DNA from: Azophilus sp965116165
GTDB taxonomy: Bacteria > Pseudomonadota > Gammaproteobacteria > Pseudomonadales > Azotimanducaceae
Assembly (NCBI GenBank): GCA_965116165.1
Contig: OZ220484.1
Span: forward strand, 248,001-312,000
Direction of reading: 5' to 3'
DNA: 64,000 nucleotides
Position numbers and translations under genes: made by a program. The notes beneath the pieces were generated by a model. The model was not told where the DNA came from. It saw nothing but the letters and a program-made list of their open reading frames with translations, and ran no database searches. The stretch's first letter is position 1. Each line of letters starts with the position of its first letter. Below, in pieces: positions 42,357 to 55,140 of the stretch.

Positions 42357-42813
42357 AATCTTCACGGACGGTGCTTGTCGCGGCAATCCGGGGCCCGGCG
42401 GCTGGGCGGCGCTTTTGCTTCAGGGGGGCAATTCCCGCGTTGTCTCCGGTGCGGAGCCGGAAACCACCAACAATCGCATGGAATTGACAGCGGCCATCGA
42501 AGGGCTTAATTGCCTGACAAGACCTTGTCGAGTAACGCTTTCGACCGACTCCGAATACCTGCGGCTGGGTATCACCGAATGGATTCCCCGATGGCGCGCC
42601 AACGGATGGCGCACCCGCCGCAAAACCGCGGTTAAGAACCGCGACCTGTGGCAGCGGCTGGACGCGGTGTCGCAAACGCACCAAATTGACTGGCGGTGGG
42701 TGAAGGGCCACAGCGGCCACCCGGAAAACGAACAGGTGGACCGGCTTGCCAACGAGGCCATTGATGCGCTGTTTAAGTCTGGGAACACGGACAATCAAAG
42801 CACCAAAGGGTAG
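42340..42813 (+). CDS. rnhA: Ribonuclease HI
   Basis: RNase HI cleaves RNA in RNA-DNA hybrids. Catalytic residues are seen in VEIFTDGACRGNPGPGGW (Asp), NRMELTAAIEGL (Glu), LSTDSEYL (Asp) and VDRLANEAI (Asp); WRWVKGHSGHPENEQ holds the His loop. I choose TTG 42340 (157 aa), which overlaps the methyltransferase gene; no nearer ATG or GTG precedes the catalytic core. Confidence 0.93.
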   Translation: MSAVVEIFTDGACRGNPGPGGWAALLLQGGNSRVVSGAEPETTNNRMELTAAIEGLNCLTRPCRVTLSTDSEYLRLGITEWIPRWRANGWRTRRKTAVKNRDLWQRLDAVSQTHQIDWRWVKGHSGHPENEQVDRLANEAIDALFKSGNTDNQSTKG

Positions 42814-42824
42814 CTGCGACCTCT

Positions 42825-43538
42825 ATGCGCCAGATCGTACTTGATACAGAAACCACGGGCTTGGAAACGGAACAGGGCCACCGGATCGTCGAGATCGGCG
42901 CTGTGGAATTGATCGACCGGAAACGTACCGGAACCCATTTCCACAAATATCTGAATCCGCAACGGGAGATCGACGAAGGCGCTCTTCGGGTACACGGCAT
43001 CACGGGGGATTGGCTTGCGGATAAACCAACCTTCGCCGATGTGCACGAGGAATTCGTCGAATTCATCCGCGGCGCGGAACTCGTCATCCACAATGCGCCC
43101 TTCGACGTGAAATTCCTCGATGCGGAATTTTCTCGGATTGCGGACGCCGACCTCCGCATTGGCGATCTTTGCCGGGTGGAAGACTCGTTGGAATTGGCGC
43201 GTCGGCTACGGCCGGGACAGAAGAATAGTTTGGATGCCCTTTGTCGGCATTTCGCCGTGGACAATTCGGCGAGAACGGTGCACGGCGCACTTGTCGACGC
43301 CGAGATTCTGGCGGATGTCTACCTGGCGATGACCGGTGGCCAGACCACCATGTTCGCCAATTCCCACGGCCGGGAGGTCCATTTGGTTGCCGGTGGCGAG
43401 GAATTCCCACCCTTGCCCGAGAACCGTCCACAACTGCGGGTAATTCGGGCCAGCCCGGAGGAAGTCGCCGCCCACGAGGCGATATTGAAACGCCTAGGCG
43501 ACAACTGTGTCTGGACCCGAATCCGAGCGAGCCAGTAG
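42825..43538 (+). CDS. dnaQ: DNA polymerase III epsilon subunit (proofreading exonuclease)
   Basis: The DEDDh exonuclease set is complete: VLDTETTGLE (Asp, Glu), VIHNAPFDVKFLDAEF (Asp) and TVHGALVDAEILADVYLAMTGG (His, Asp). The polymerase-binding C-terminal tail follows. It is 237 aa. It lies 11 bp after rnhA; in E. coli the two are divergent, while here they are collinear. Confidence 0.95.
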   Translation: MRQIVLDTETTGLETEQGHRIVEIGAVELIDRKRTGTHFHKYLNPQREIDEGALRVHGITGDWLADKPTFADVHEEFVEFIRGAELVIHNAPFDVKFLDAEFSRIADADLRIGDLCRVEDSLELARRLRPGQKNSLDALCRHFAVDNSARTVHGALVDAEILADVYLAMTGGQTTMFANSHGREVHLVAGGEEFPPLPENRPQLRVIRASPEEVAAHEAILKRLGDNCVWTRIRASQ

Positions 43539-43804
43539 AGTACGCATTCGCCGGATTTTGCCGGTTGACGGCCCTCCCGTGAAACGGGGTTGCCGCTCTC
43601 GCCGACCGATGCCTATCCGGCTCGCATTGGTGTTCAACGGATTGGCGGGTTGCGCCCGCGTTGCCTGCCGGTAGGCGGGCCTGGCAGCACCGGCGGAGCT
43701 GGTGGCCCAAAGAGTTTCACAGCGGTTGCCCGGGTATATCCAATGGGACCGGCTCGGGAATAGTGTTTGCAAAACAAGGTAAGAGGCAAGGTACAGGAAC
43801 CCGC

Positions 43805-44836
43805 ATGGACTACGTATACGAATATCTGATTTTTCTGGCGCAGGCCGTCACCGTTGTCGCGGCGCTTTTGATCGTTCTGTCGGCGGTCGCGTCGATGGCC
43901 GAGAAACGGCGTTCGATGGCCATGGGGCATCTCGAAGTCGTCCGCTTGAACGAGTATTTGGACAATCTTGGTCAAACCATTGAACAGGCACTGTTGCCGC
44001 CCGCGGAGTATCGTAAGGTCGCCAAGGCCGCCGCCAAGCGCAAGAAACAAGATCGGAAACAGGCTGGACGCAAGGAATCCGAAAGCGACAAGCCGCGGGG
44101 TCGTGTTTTTGTCATCACCTTCAAGGGCGATCTGCAGGCCAGCCGCGTCACCCAACTCCGACATGAGATCAACGCGATTCTGTCCGAGGCCCGCGAGGGC
44201 GACGAAGTGGTCGCCCGGGTGGAAAGCCCCGGCGGTTTGGTGCACGGCTATGGCCTGGCCGCCTCGCAATTGCTGCGCATTCGAGACCGGAACCTGAATT
44301 TGGTTGTGGCCGTCGACAAGGTGGCCGCCAGCGGTGGCTACCTGATGGCGGCGGTTGCCAATCGAGTCATCGCCGCGCCCTTTGCCGTGGTTGGCTCTAT
44401 CGGCGTCGTCGCACAGGTTCCCAACATACATCGCCTGCTGAAGAAGAAAGATGTGGATGTGGAAGTCCTCACCGCGGGCAAATACAAGCGCACCCTGACG
44501 GTTTTTGGAGAAAACACCGAGGAGGGGCGGCAGAAATTCATTGACGATATGGAGGATCTGCACGCGCTGTTTCAGGAATTCCTGGCCGACAAGAGACCCG
44601 CCCTGGATTTGGAAAGGGTGGCGACCGGCGAGGCATGGTACGGCCAGCGGGCCCTCGATCTCAACCTGGTGGACAAAATCCAAACCAGCGATGAGTACCT
44701 GTTGAATCGGTGCGCCGAGACCGATGTCTTTGAAATTCGCTGGGTAGAACCGCGAAAACCACTGGAAAAAATGCTTGCCCAAGTGGAAAACAGCGCTGAT
44801 CGGCTATTGGGGCGGCTCTTCCAGCGGACGGGCTGA
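43805..44836 (+). CDS. sohB: Probable protease SohB (S49 family)
   Basis: A membrane-anchored peptidase related to SppA. An N-terminal helix (YEYLIFLAQAVTVVAALLIVLSAVASM) is followed by a basic Ala/Lys-rich linker and the S49 domain. The catalytic Ser is in KVAASGGYLMAAVANRVIAAPFAVVGSIGVVAQVPN; an early domain motif is ARVESPGGLVHGYG. A Lys for the dyad lies in GKYKRTLT. The start is ATG 43805; 343 aa. 43539-43804 shows no gene. Confidence 0.9.
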   Translation: MDYVYEYLIFLAQAVTVVAALLIVLSAVASMAEKRRSMAMGHLEVVRLNEYLDNLGQTIEQALLPPAEYRKVAKAAAKRKKQDRKQAGRKESESDKPRGRVFVITFKGDLQASRVTQLRHEINAILSEAREGDEVVARVESPGGLVHGYGLAASQLLRIRDRNLNLVVAVDKVAASGGYLMAAVANRVIAAPFAVVGSIGVVAQVPNIHRLLKKKDVDVEVLTAGKYKRTLTVFGENTEEGRQKFIDDMEDLHALFQEFLADKRPALDLERVATGEAWYGQRALDLNLVDKIQTSDEYLLNRCAETDVFEIRWVEPRKPLEKMLAQVENSADRLLGRLFQRTG

Positions 44837-44839
44837 CTG

Positions 44840-46012
44840 TCAATCCCGACGCAGTTCCGGGCGGATGGCGATGGGGCTTGGGTAGCGGAATATCACCAGA
44901 TAGCTGGAAACCACCAGGGTCAGCACGGTGGCGCCCTGGACGACATGCGCCGCCTGCTTGCCGAGCAGCCCGGCGGTTATGGCGACATAGCTCACCAATA
45001 ACGTGAACTCCGATGCCTGCCCCAGCCGATAGCCCACCTCCCGGCTATCGGCCTGGTTCTCTTCCCGCCAGCGCAAAAGCGCGGCGAAAACGGGCGGTTT
45101 GATAAGCAGCAGGGCAAGGGCGAGCAAACCGGTTGGCAGCGCCACTTCGAGTAGCAGCCGGACATCGAGCGCCGCTCCGACCGTGAAGAAGAACAGCACC
45201 AAAAAGAAATCCCGCAACGGCCGCAGGCTTTCCGCGATGTAGAGGGCGATGGGGCTCGTGGCGAGCGCGACGCCGGCGATGAAGGCTCCGATGGCCAGGG
45301 ATAGCCCGGTGGCCGCCGCGGCGCTCGCGAACCCGAGGCACCAACCGATGGCCAGTAGAAAGGTGAATTCGTGGAAGACATCGAATTTCTTGAGCAGGGG
45401 CAGAATCACGAAGCGCACGGCAAGCCAGGCGGCCGCCGACAGCAATGGCAGCGCGACCGCGATGGTGCCCAGGTTGGCAAGCAGACCTTGCAAACCATCC
45501 CCATGGCCCGCGATGAACAAGAGCGCAATGATGGCGATGAAATCTTGAATGAGTAGCAGGCTCACCACGATTTCGCCGATGTGGCGGTGGTGCAGCGCGG
45601 TGGTCGGCAGCAACTTTATGCCGAGAATCGTGCTTGAAAAGGTAACCGCGACACCGGTGATGATCGCTTCCGAATAGCTGAAATCAAAGGCCAGCATGAT
45701 GGCGCATCCGACGGCAAAAAAAGCCAGGCTCGACAGCAGTGCCGTCAACGTGGATTTCAGGACCATGTTGCTCAATTTGCTTGGCTGCAGGTCCAGGCCG
45801 ACCAGAAACAGCAGGAAGATGATGCCGATCTCCGCGATTTCGGTCAGTTGCGCCGCATCGCCGACCAGCGCCAAACCGTGTGGGCCGAGCAGGCAGCCGA
45901 TGGCGATGTAGGCCACCAACAGCGGCTGGCGGCCATACAACGCCACTGTCGCCAGCAGGGCGGCCCCGACGAATATCAATAGAAAAGAGTCGAGTAGATG
46001 CGGGTCAGCCAT
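44840..46012 (-). CDS. Cation:proton antiporter, CPA2 family membrane protein
   Basis: About 11-12 hydrophobic helices of the Na+/H+ exchanger (KefB/RosB) type. Conserved pieces are IAEIGIIFLLFLVGLDLQPSKL, VAVTFSSTILGIKLL, EIVVSLLLIQDFIAI and a late FFTVGAALDVRLLLE. It ends without an RCK/TrkA-N domain, so it is a short form (390 aa). Its start overlaps the DUF934 stop by 8 bp, which suggests co-transcription with the sulfite reductase genes, an unusual partner. Confidence 0.85.
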   Translation of the reverse strand: MADPHLLDSFLLIFVGAALLATVALYGRQPLLVAYIAIGCLLGPHGLALVGDAAQLTEIAEIGIIFLLFLVGLDLQPSKLSNMVLKSTLTALLSSLAFFAVGCAIMLAFDFSYSEAIITGVAVTFSSTILGIKLLPTTALHHRHIGEIVVSLLLIQDFIAIIALLFIAGHGDGLQGLLANLGTIAVALPLLSAAAWLAVRFVILPLLKKFDVFHEFTFLLAIGWCLGFASAAAATGLSLAIGAFIAGVALATSPIALYIAESLRPLRDFFLVLFFFTVGAALDVRLLLEVALPTGLLALALLLIKPPVFAALLRWREENQADSREVGYRLGQASEFTLLVSYVAITAGLLGKQAAHVVQGATVLTLVVSSYLVIFRYPSPIAIRPELRRD

Positions 46013-46502
46013 CTCTCCCTATCCGACGAAATGCGGGCTGCGGCTCGATTGCGGAAGCCTGATAGTAATCGGAATAGGGTGCAAATGTTGAGAGTGCGGT
46101 GTCCAGGTTGCGGTCGTCCGGCATCAGGAAGCTGGTGAACCCGCAGCGGCGCAGGTAGTGGAGCATGTCCTCGTGAACATCGCCCGTCGCTATGATGTCG
46201 CCCCCATATCCGTGGCGGGTGCGCAGCAGGACCGCCAGCGAAAGGCCGCGGCCATCGTTGAACGCCGGGAACTCAATGGCGATAAGCCGCGCCGCCAGGA
46301 AACGTTCCTCAATGGGTTGATCGACGGCTAGGCGAATGCCCTTGCCGCCATCCGGCGTCCAGTGTTCGGCATCCACCAATTCCGGCGCGACACCCGCAAT
46401 GTCGTGGCGCGGGATGACGGCCCGGTTGTTGGCATCCCGCCAATTCACCGAACCGTTGGCGACCCGCCCGACCCCTCCGTTCAACCTAAGCAGCTTCGGC
46501 AT
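46005..46502 (-). CDS. DUF934 protein, partner of the sulfite reductase
   Basis: A 165-residue protein of the DUF934 family: GGKGIRLAVDQPIEERFLAARLIAIEFPAFNDGRGLSLAVLLRTRHGYGGDIIATGDVHEDMLHYLRRCGFTSFLMPD. This family is found directly after one-subunit sulfite/nitrite reductase hemoproteins in proteobacteria and is thought to serve as an accessory or electron-donor partner. The start is ATG 46502, overlapping the reductase by 17 bp. Confidence 0.88.
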   Translation of the reverse strand: MPKLLRLNGGVGRVANGSVNWRDANNRAVIPRHDIAGVAPELVDAEHWTPDGGKGIRLAVDQPIEERFLAARLIAIEFPAFNDGRGLSLAVLLRTRHGYGGDIIATGDVHEDMLHYLRRCGFTSFLMPDDRNLDTALSTFAPYSDYYQASAIEPQPAFRRIGRDG

Positions 46503-48165
46503 AGATGCGTTCCTTGAAGGGCTGCAAACCGATGCGACGCACACAGTGCAGAAAGCTCTCGTTTTCGATGCGGTGCGCCAGGTAGACATCCAACATGTCT
46601 TGTATAACGGTGGTCACTTCCTCCCGCGACACCGACGGGCCAATGATTTGTCCGAGGCAGGCGTCGTCGCCGGAATGACCGCCCAGGGAAATTTGGTAGT
46701 ACTCGCGGCCTTTCTTATCCACCCCGAGAATACCGATGTGCCCAACGTGATGGTGGCCACAGGCATTCATACAGCCGGAAATGTTGATGTCGATCTCGCC
46801 CAGGTCGTAGAGGTAGTCCTGATCTTGAAGGTGCCGCTGAATTGCCTCGGCGACGGGAATCGACTTGGCGTTGGCCAACGAGCAATAGTCGCCGCCGGGG
46901 CAGCAGATGATGTCCGTTGCCAGATTTCGGTTGGCGGTGCCCAGGCCCAGGTCGCAGGCCGCCCGCCATAGCTCGTAAAGCTTATCGGCGGCAACATCCG
47001 GCAGGACAAAATTCTGTTGGTGGCTGACGCGAACTTCACCAAACCCGTACCGGTCCGCCCAGTCGGCCACCGCTTCCATTTGCCGGTCCGTTACATCGCC
47101 CGGTGGTGTGCCGGTGCGCTTGCACGACAGGGTCGCGATGGCATAGCCGGGGTGCTTGTGCGGGCTTGCGTTCAGCCGCACCCAGCGGTCGAAGGCCGGG
47201 TCGGCCAGCCGTTGCGCGGCTAGTTGCTCCATTGTGTTCGGGCGGCTTGGATAGGCGGGCGGTTCGAAATGACCCGCCACGCGCGCAATCTCCGCCGTCG
47301 TCAAGGTGCTGGCGGAATCCTTGAGTAGGGCCCACTCCTCGTCGACTTTCGCCTTGAATCCCTCCGGCGTCATCGCCCGTACAAGAATCTTGATGCGCGC
47401 CTTGTATTTGTTGTCTCGACGGCCATAGCGGTTGTAGACGCGCAGGATGGCCTCCAGATAGGTCAGCAGATGCCGTGCCGGCAGGGCCTGCCGGATCAGG
47501 GTGCCGATGACCGGTGTGCGTCCGAGCCCACCGCCGACCCTGATGTCGAACAGCACCGCCTCGGATGCGTTGTCGATCGGCGCCACCCGTCGCCGATAGA
47601 CGCGAATGCCGATATCGTGAACATGGATTGCCGCCCGGTCCACCGGAGCGCCGGTGACGGCGATCTTGAATTTGCGCGGCAGCCAGTCAAACTCGGGATG
47701 CGATGTGGACCATTGCCGAATCAATTCGCAGAAGGGGCGGGCGTCGATTTCCTCATCGGCGGCCACGCCGGCGAATTCGTCGGTGGTGACGTTGCGAATG
47801 CAGTTGCCGCTCGTTTGGATTGCATGCATCTGCACGGTGGCGAGGTCGGCGAGTATATCCGGTACTTCTTCGAGTTCCGGCCAGTTGAATTGGATGTTCT
47901 GGCGTGTGCTCAGGTGGCCGTAGCCGCGATCATAGTGGCGGGCGATGTGCGCGAGCATGCGCAGTTGTCGGCTCGACAGGGTGCCATAGGGAATGGCGAC
48001 CCGCAGCATCGGCGCGAGACGTTGAATATACAGGCCATTGCGCAGCCGAAGCTGGAGGAATTGCTCGTCGCTCAGTTCGCCGGCCAGATAGCGCCGCGTC
48101 TGATCCCGGTAGTGGGCAACGCGCTCGTCGATGAACTGTTGGTCGAAGCTGTCGTAACGGTACAT
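46486..48165 (-). CDS. cysI: Sulfite (nitrite/sulfite) reductase hemoprotein subunit
   Basis: A siroheme [4Fe-4S] reductase delivering sulfide for cysteine synthesis. Both NiR/SiR half-domains are present. Substrate-loop Arg/Lys motifs include STRQNIQFNWPELE and QTSGNCIRNVTTDEFAG. Cluster/siroheme Cys are in CCPGGDYCSLANAKSIP and ISGCMNACGHHHVGHIG. It is 559 aa. No flavoprotein CysJ is adjacent, so electrons probably come from ferredoxin or the DUF934 partner. Assimilatory rather than dissimilatory use is inferred from the single-subunit form. Confidence 0.88.
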   Translation of the reverse strand: MYRYDSFDQQFIDERVAHYRDQTRRYLAGELSDEQFLQLRLRNGLYIQRLAPMLRVAIPYGTLSSRQLRMLAHIARHYDRGYGHLSTRQNIQFNWPELEEVPDILADLATVQMHAIQTSGNCIRNVTTDEFAGVAADEEIDARPFCELIRQWSTSHPEFDWLPRKFKIAVTGAPVDRAAIHVHDIGIRVYRRRVAPIDNASEAVLFDIRVGGGLGRTPVIGTLIRQALPARHLLTYLEAILRVYNRYGRRDNKYKARIKILVRAMTPEGFKAKVDEEWALLKDSASTLTTAEIARVAGHFEPPAYPSRPNTMEQLAAQRLADPAFDRWVRLNASPHKHPGYAIATLSCKRTGTPPGDVTDRQMEAVADWADRYGFGEVRVSHQQNFVLPDVAADKLYELWRAACDLGLGTANRNLATDIICCPGGDYCSLANAKSIPVAEAIQRHLQDQDYLYDLGEIDINISGCMNACGHHHVGHIGILGVDKKGREYYQISLGGHSGDDACLGQIIGPSVSREEVTTVIQDMLDVYLAHRIENESFLHCVRRIGLQPFKERIYAEAA

Positions 48166-48254
48166 GACTGGGAGGAAGACGCCTCATACCGGGTCGATAA
48201 ATACCCCGGTGCGAAAAAATGTAAGTGTGCAACTTGCTCGACAGCAAGTGGCCC

Positions 48255-48322
48255 CTAGCCCGACCTATTCATGAATAAACTACTGCGGCCGTCAATAGCG
48301 GCGAAATCACCGGGCGGGCTAG
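48255..48322 (+). repeat. Family 2 repeat, internally deleted copy
   Basis: 68 bp run from CTAGCCCGACCTATTCATGA to CACCGGGCGGGCTAG. The left ~55 bp match the family; the middle is missing and a short CTAG end remains. It lies between metH and the sulfite reductase gene. Confidence 0.75.
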
Positions 48323-48433
48323 CGGTTTGCGCTCTCTAAGATACATCGCACGCCCAATGCCGACAGCGCACCTTAGCAGCGGGTGTTTAAACCCAAAAAT
48401 GATGTTTATTGCTAACCTAAGAACGCGGGGTTA

Positions 48434-52075
<3,642 letters not shown>

Positions 52076-52094
52076 GTAAGGACATCAAGCGCTT

Positions 52095-52143
52095 TCACCC
52101 GATCATCGAGCGCTGGCGCAGTGCGTTTTCGAGGTGTTGCATG
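52095..52143 (-). other. Duplicated metH 5' end forming a short upstream frame
   Basis: 52113-52143 repeats 52046-52076 with 28 of 31 bases the same; the second lies at the metH start. Read on the minus strand it gives MQHLENALRQRSMIG and a stop 20 bp before the real metH ATG. It may be a leftover of a short tandem duplication, or act as an upstream open frame. Confidence 0.5.
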
Positions 52144-52841
52144 AAGGTTTGCAGCCCTTGGTGGATGAGGGCCGACCCGCCTTTCGCCTTGATGCGATGA
52201 TGGAAGTCTATGCCGGTCGAGTTGCGACGCAATCCAAGTCGTTGCACCTGAACTTGAATCAGATTCATGCGCGGCCTTGCCGGGGGACGCGCACTCCTCC
52301 AAGCCTGCACTTGGTAATGTCGTAGAGTGCCTAGCGACAAGCTCGTCGAGGCTATTCGCGGGCATTGACCAACTGGACAACAAGGCTAGGGCGGGGAGCG
52401 CTGGGGTCTGCTTGTTAATCGAAGAAAAATCAAAGCAACATGCTATTTAGGGCTTGGAAAAACTACATACAGGATGGCGTTGAACACCGTCAGATTTGCT
52501 GAGCGAGATGTTGTCGTGATACGTTGCGCTGGCTCGCACAGCGCGGTTGGTGGGTCCGGCTGTACCTATGGCCCCATTCAGGGCAACAGTCGTCTGGGGG
52601 GGCGAGGGCGAATGGAAGTGCAGATTAGGATGGGAGAACGCGCTGCCATGAGAACAAATGACAACTGTCGCGGGCAATCGTCTTCCGGTCGCCGCCGCAA
52701 CAAACGTTTCGTATGAGCTGGGCACAATTTTTCCTTGCCGTAGCCAAGTGGGGCAGTCTTTTTTCGGCCTGTAAAGCCCCAAGGTGTCGCCCCGACGAAA
52801 GATTGCGGAAGCCGCGCTTGATGTCCACGGGCGGGAGCGTC
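52144..52841. other. Gene-poor region upstream of metH
   Basis: No gene here is convincing. Open frames of 60-150 codons exist on both strands but show no recognisable domain and no clear ribosome-binding site. The base composition is more AT-rich around 52400-52520. The metH promoter is presumably here, but I cannot place it. Confidence 0.4.
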
Positions 52842-52948
52842 TTAGGGAAAGTCTGAACAATTCGATAGAGCAGCATTTATCTACTCGTAAGCTATTGATT
52901 TTATTCAATCGGATACCTCGACTACAGAATTAATCAGAGGTTCCTTAG
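52842..52948 (+). repeat. Family 1 repeat, full copy at the 5' end of the secreted repeat gene
   Basis: 107 bp run from TTAGGGAAAGTCTGAACAAT to AATCAGAGGTTCCTTAG, with an intact core. The next base pairs continue directly into the hydrophobic signal-peptide codons of the following gene, whose start codon is missing. Confidence 0.85.
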
Positions 52949-53004
52949 CCCATTGCCTTCTGGTTGTTCTAGCGATTCTGGTAACGGGCCAAGCGCAGGG
53001 CACC

Positions 53005-53679
53005 GTGACAGTCCAAGACATGATGACGAATCTGGCGCGCTATGAGGCTTGTATCGTCGAGAGTCTGGATTTGGCCAGCAATCCGGTGCGGGCCAAAGCA
53101 AATTGCTCGGCGCAGCTCAATGACACGCTGGTCCTGTTGTATGAGGGATCGCGGGCGGATGTGAGGGCCCAGGTGCTGGGTGCGGTCGACGCCTATCTGG
53201 ACGATCACGAGATCGTTGCGGAAACGGTCTACCGCCTCTCGGTCGATCTACCGACGGTGCCGACGGATGGGGCGACGGTCGCGAATCATGTGCCGACCGG
53301 TTGGCAGACGACGAAGCCGGCCCCCACCGCGACGGAAAGTGTTTTCAGCGTGAGTCGCAACTCAGCCAGCCGAAATGGGACATTTGTTGCCGCAACCGCT
53401 TGGAACCACCTGACGCTGGTGGTGCCCAACCAACCGGTCATCACCACGGTCGTCGAAAAAATCTACAAACTGAGCAGAACGACACCAGTGGCACCACGCG
53501 GGCGAGCCACACGTTTCTGGTGGACGACCACCGGCCGCCGATGCCCTCCGCGGCGGGCAGTTACGCGTTCGGGCGGGACGGCAGTGCGTATTCGCTTTCC
53601 GCGACCGAACGGTCCACATCAAGCATTCGCGACGAGATTCCGACCTGGAGTGAGTTGCGCGGCAATGCATCACTCGTGA
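53005..53679 (+). pseudogene. Secreted repeat protein, 5' part (start lost, frameshifted)
   Basis: In frame upstream of GTG 53005 the DNA still reads AHCLLVVLAILVTGQAQG, a signal-peptide core, but it runs straight into the family 1 repeat and a stop at 52888 with no ATG, GTG or TTG. The coding part begins TVQDMMTNLARYEACIVESL and carries one module of the type VPTGWQTTKPAPTATESVFSVSR. Similarity to the rest of the family ends near 53480; beyond that the reading moves to another frame. Translation from GTG 53005 would give a protein without a signal peptide. Confidence 0.65.
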
Positions 53680-55139
53680 GCGTCGCGTTGCTGGACCGCA
53701 ACGGTGTGAACCAACGGTCGGCACACGATGCCATCAAGGCGGCGCTTGGGAGCAAGGGCGAGGTGACGTTGAGCTACCGGGTGACGGCGATTGGAGCAAC
53801 CCGGGAACTCTGGTTCCGTGTGTCGTCCGCCACGATATCGGCGAACGGGGAGCGGTGCAACCTCTTCTTCGAGGTTTCGGACGCGAACCGGAGGATGAAC
53901 ACGGCGGCGACCTCCGTCGCTTCCCGGTCCATTGCGGACGGCAATGCCACCGTGCGGGTCGACACGGTGGTGGGTGGTGAGACGATTTGGAGGCAGACGG
54001 TTTTTCGGCGGGGAGCGTCAATGCCGGCTGCGCCGACGGGGGGCGAGTCATCCGAATCCCACACGCCCACCGGTTGGTCCGCGACACGTCCGAGCGCAAC
54101 GGTGGGCGAAGGAGTGTACAGCACCGAACGGACGGTGACCTACCACAACGGCGCGTTCGACGGTGCCTCGGCCTGGGGCGCGGCGGAACTCGTCGAGGGG
54201 CCGATTCGGGTGAGTACGCGGCTCCAGGCGATCTACCGATATCTGGTGGGCAACGATCCGGCCGCGCCGGCCACGCCGACCAGCGGACAGGACAGGGAGA
54301 CGCATGTGCCGACCGGCTGGTCGACGAGCCGGCCGACGCTGACCGGGCCGGGCACCATGTTCCAGTCGCTGCGGACGGTGACCTACCACAACGGCGTCTT
54401 TCACTCCGCGACGGCTTGGGGCTCCGTGACGAACTACGCCACGGGCCGGCGCCAGTTTGTCTACCGCCGGGCGTCCTCGACACCCTCGACACCGACCGGC
54501 GGGCAAAGCAGCGAGAATCATGTTCCAAGCGGGTGGTCCACCACGCAGCCCAACCCGACGACCACGCAGGGCGTCTACCGCGCCGTGCGATACCCCCTGT
54601 ACCGGAACAACGCCACATTTCTTCTGTCGTCCGCGTGGGGCGGCGTCACGCAGGTGGCCGCGCCAGTGACGACGGAGAGCAGGACATACACCTTCCCGAT
54701 CAACAACCACCGGCCGCCGACACCCAATGGGCGGGGCGGCTACGCATTCGTCAGGAGTGGCCATCCGTATTCGCTTTCCGCCACGGATCGGGCGCTGTCG
54801 AACGTCCGTGACGAAACCCCCAACTGGGGAGAGTTGTACAGCAACGCGACCGGGGTGTCGGTGGCGGTGACGGACCGCAACGGGGTCAATCACATCGCCG
54901 ATCATCGGGCCCTGGCCAGTGCGGTGACGGCCGGCTCGACCGTCAATCTGACCTACAGGATGTCGGGCCGCGAACTGAAATTCCGGGTGGCCGGCGTGAT
55001 GCTCTCGGGCAACAACCTGCGCTGCAACTTCACGTTCGCGACGACGGGGCGGACCCGGAACGCGGCCGCGGCATCGGCGGCGTCGACCTCGATCGCCGAC
55101 GGCTCGGCGACGGTTGCGGTCGAAGTGGGGGGGAACTGA
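53480..55139 (+). pseudogene. Secreted repeat protein, main part (modules B-A-A-A-B)
   Basis: This continues the previous frame after a shift near 53480-53495. Two copies of a ~150-residue B unit (starting HRPPMPSAAGSYAFGRDGSAYSLSATER and NHRPPTPNGRGGYAFVRSGHPYSLSATDR) flank three ~60-residue A modules with the pattern TPTGGQSSENHVPSGWSTTQP ... VYR ... YHNGAF ... AWG. The A modules resemble repeats found in phage-tail or surface proteins. The end ASTSIADGSATVAVEVGGN is repeated at the end of both B units. It stops 1 bp before the RHS gene, so it is probably a companion secreted or surface protein. No function is known to me. Confidence 0.65.
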
Positions 55140-55140
55140 G

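Noticed and set aside
52076..52450. Cobalamin or SAM riboswitch upstream of metH
   Set aside because: I could not find the conserved core blocks of either class upstream of the metH start; only a short duplication and spacer sequence are present.
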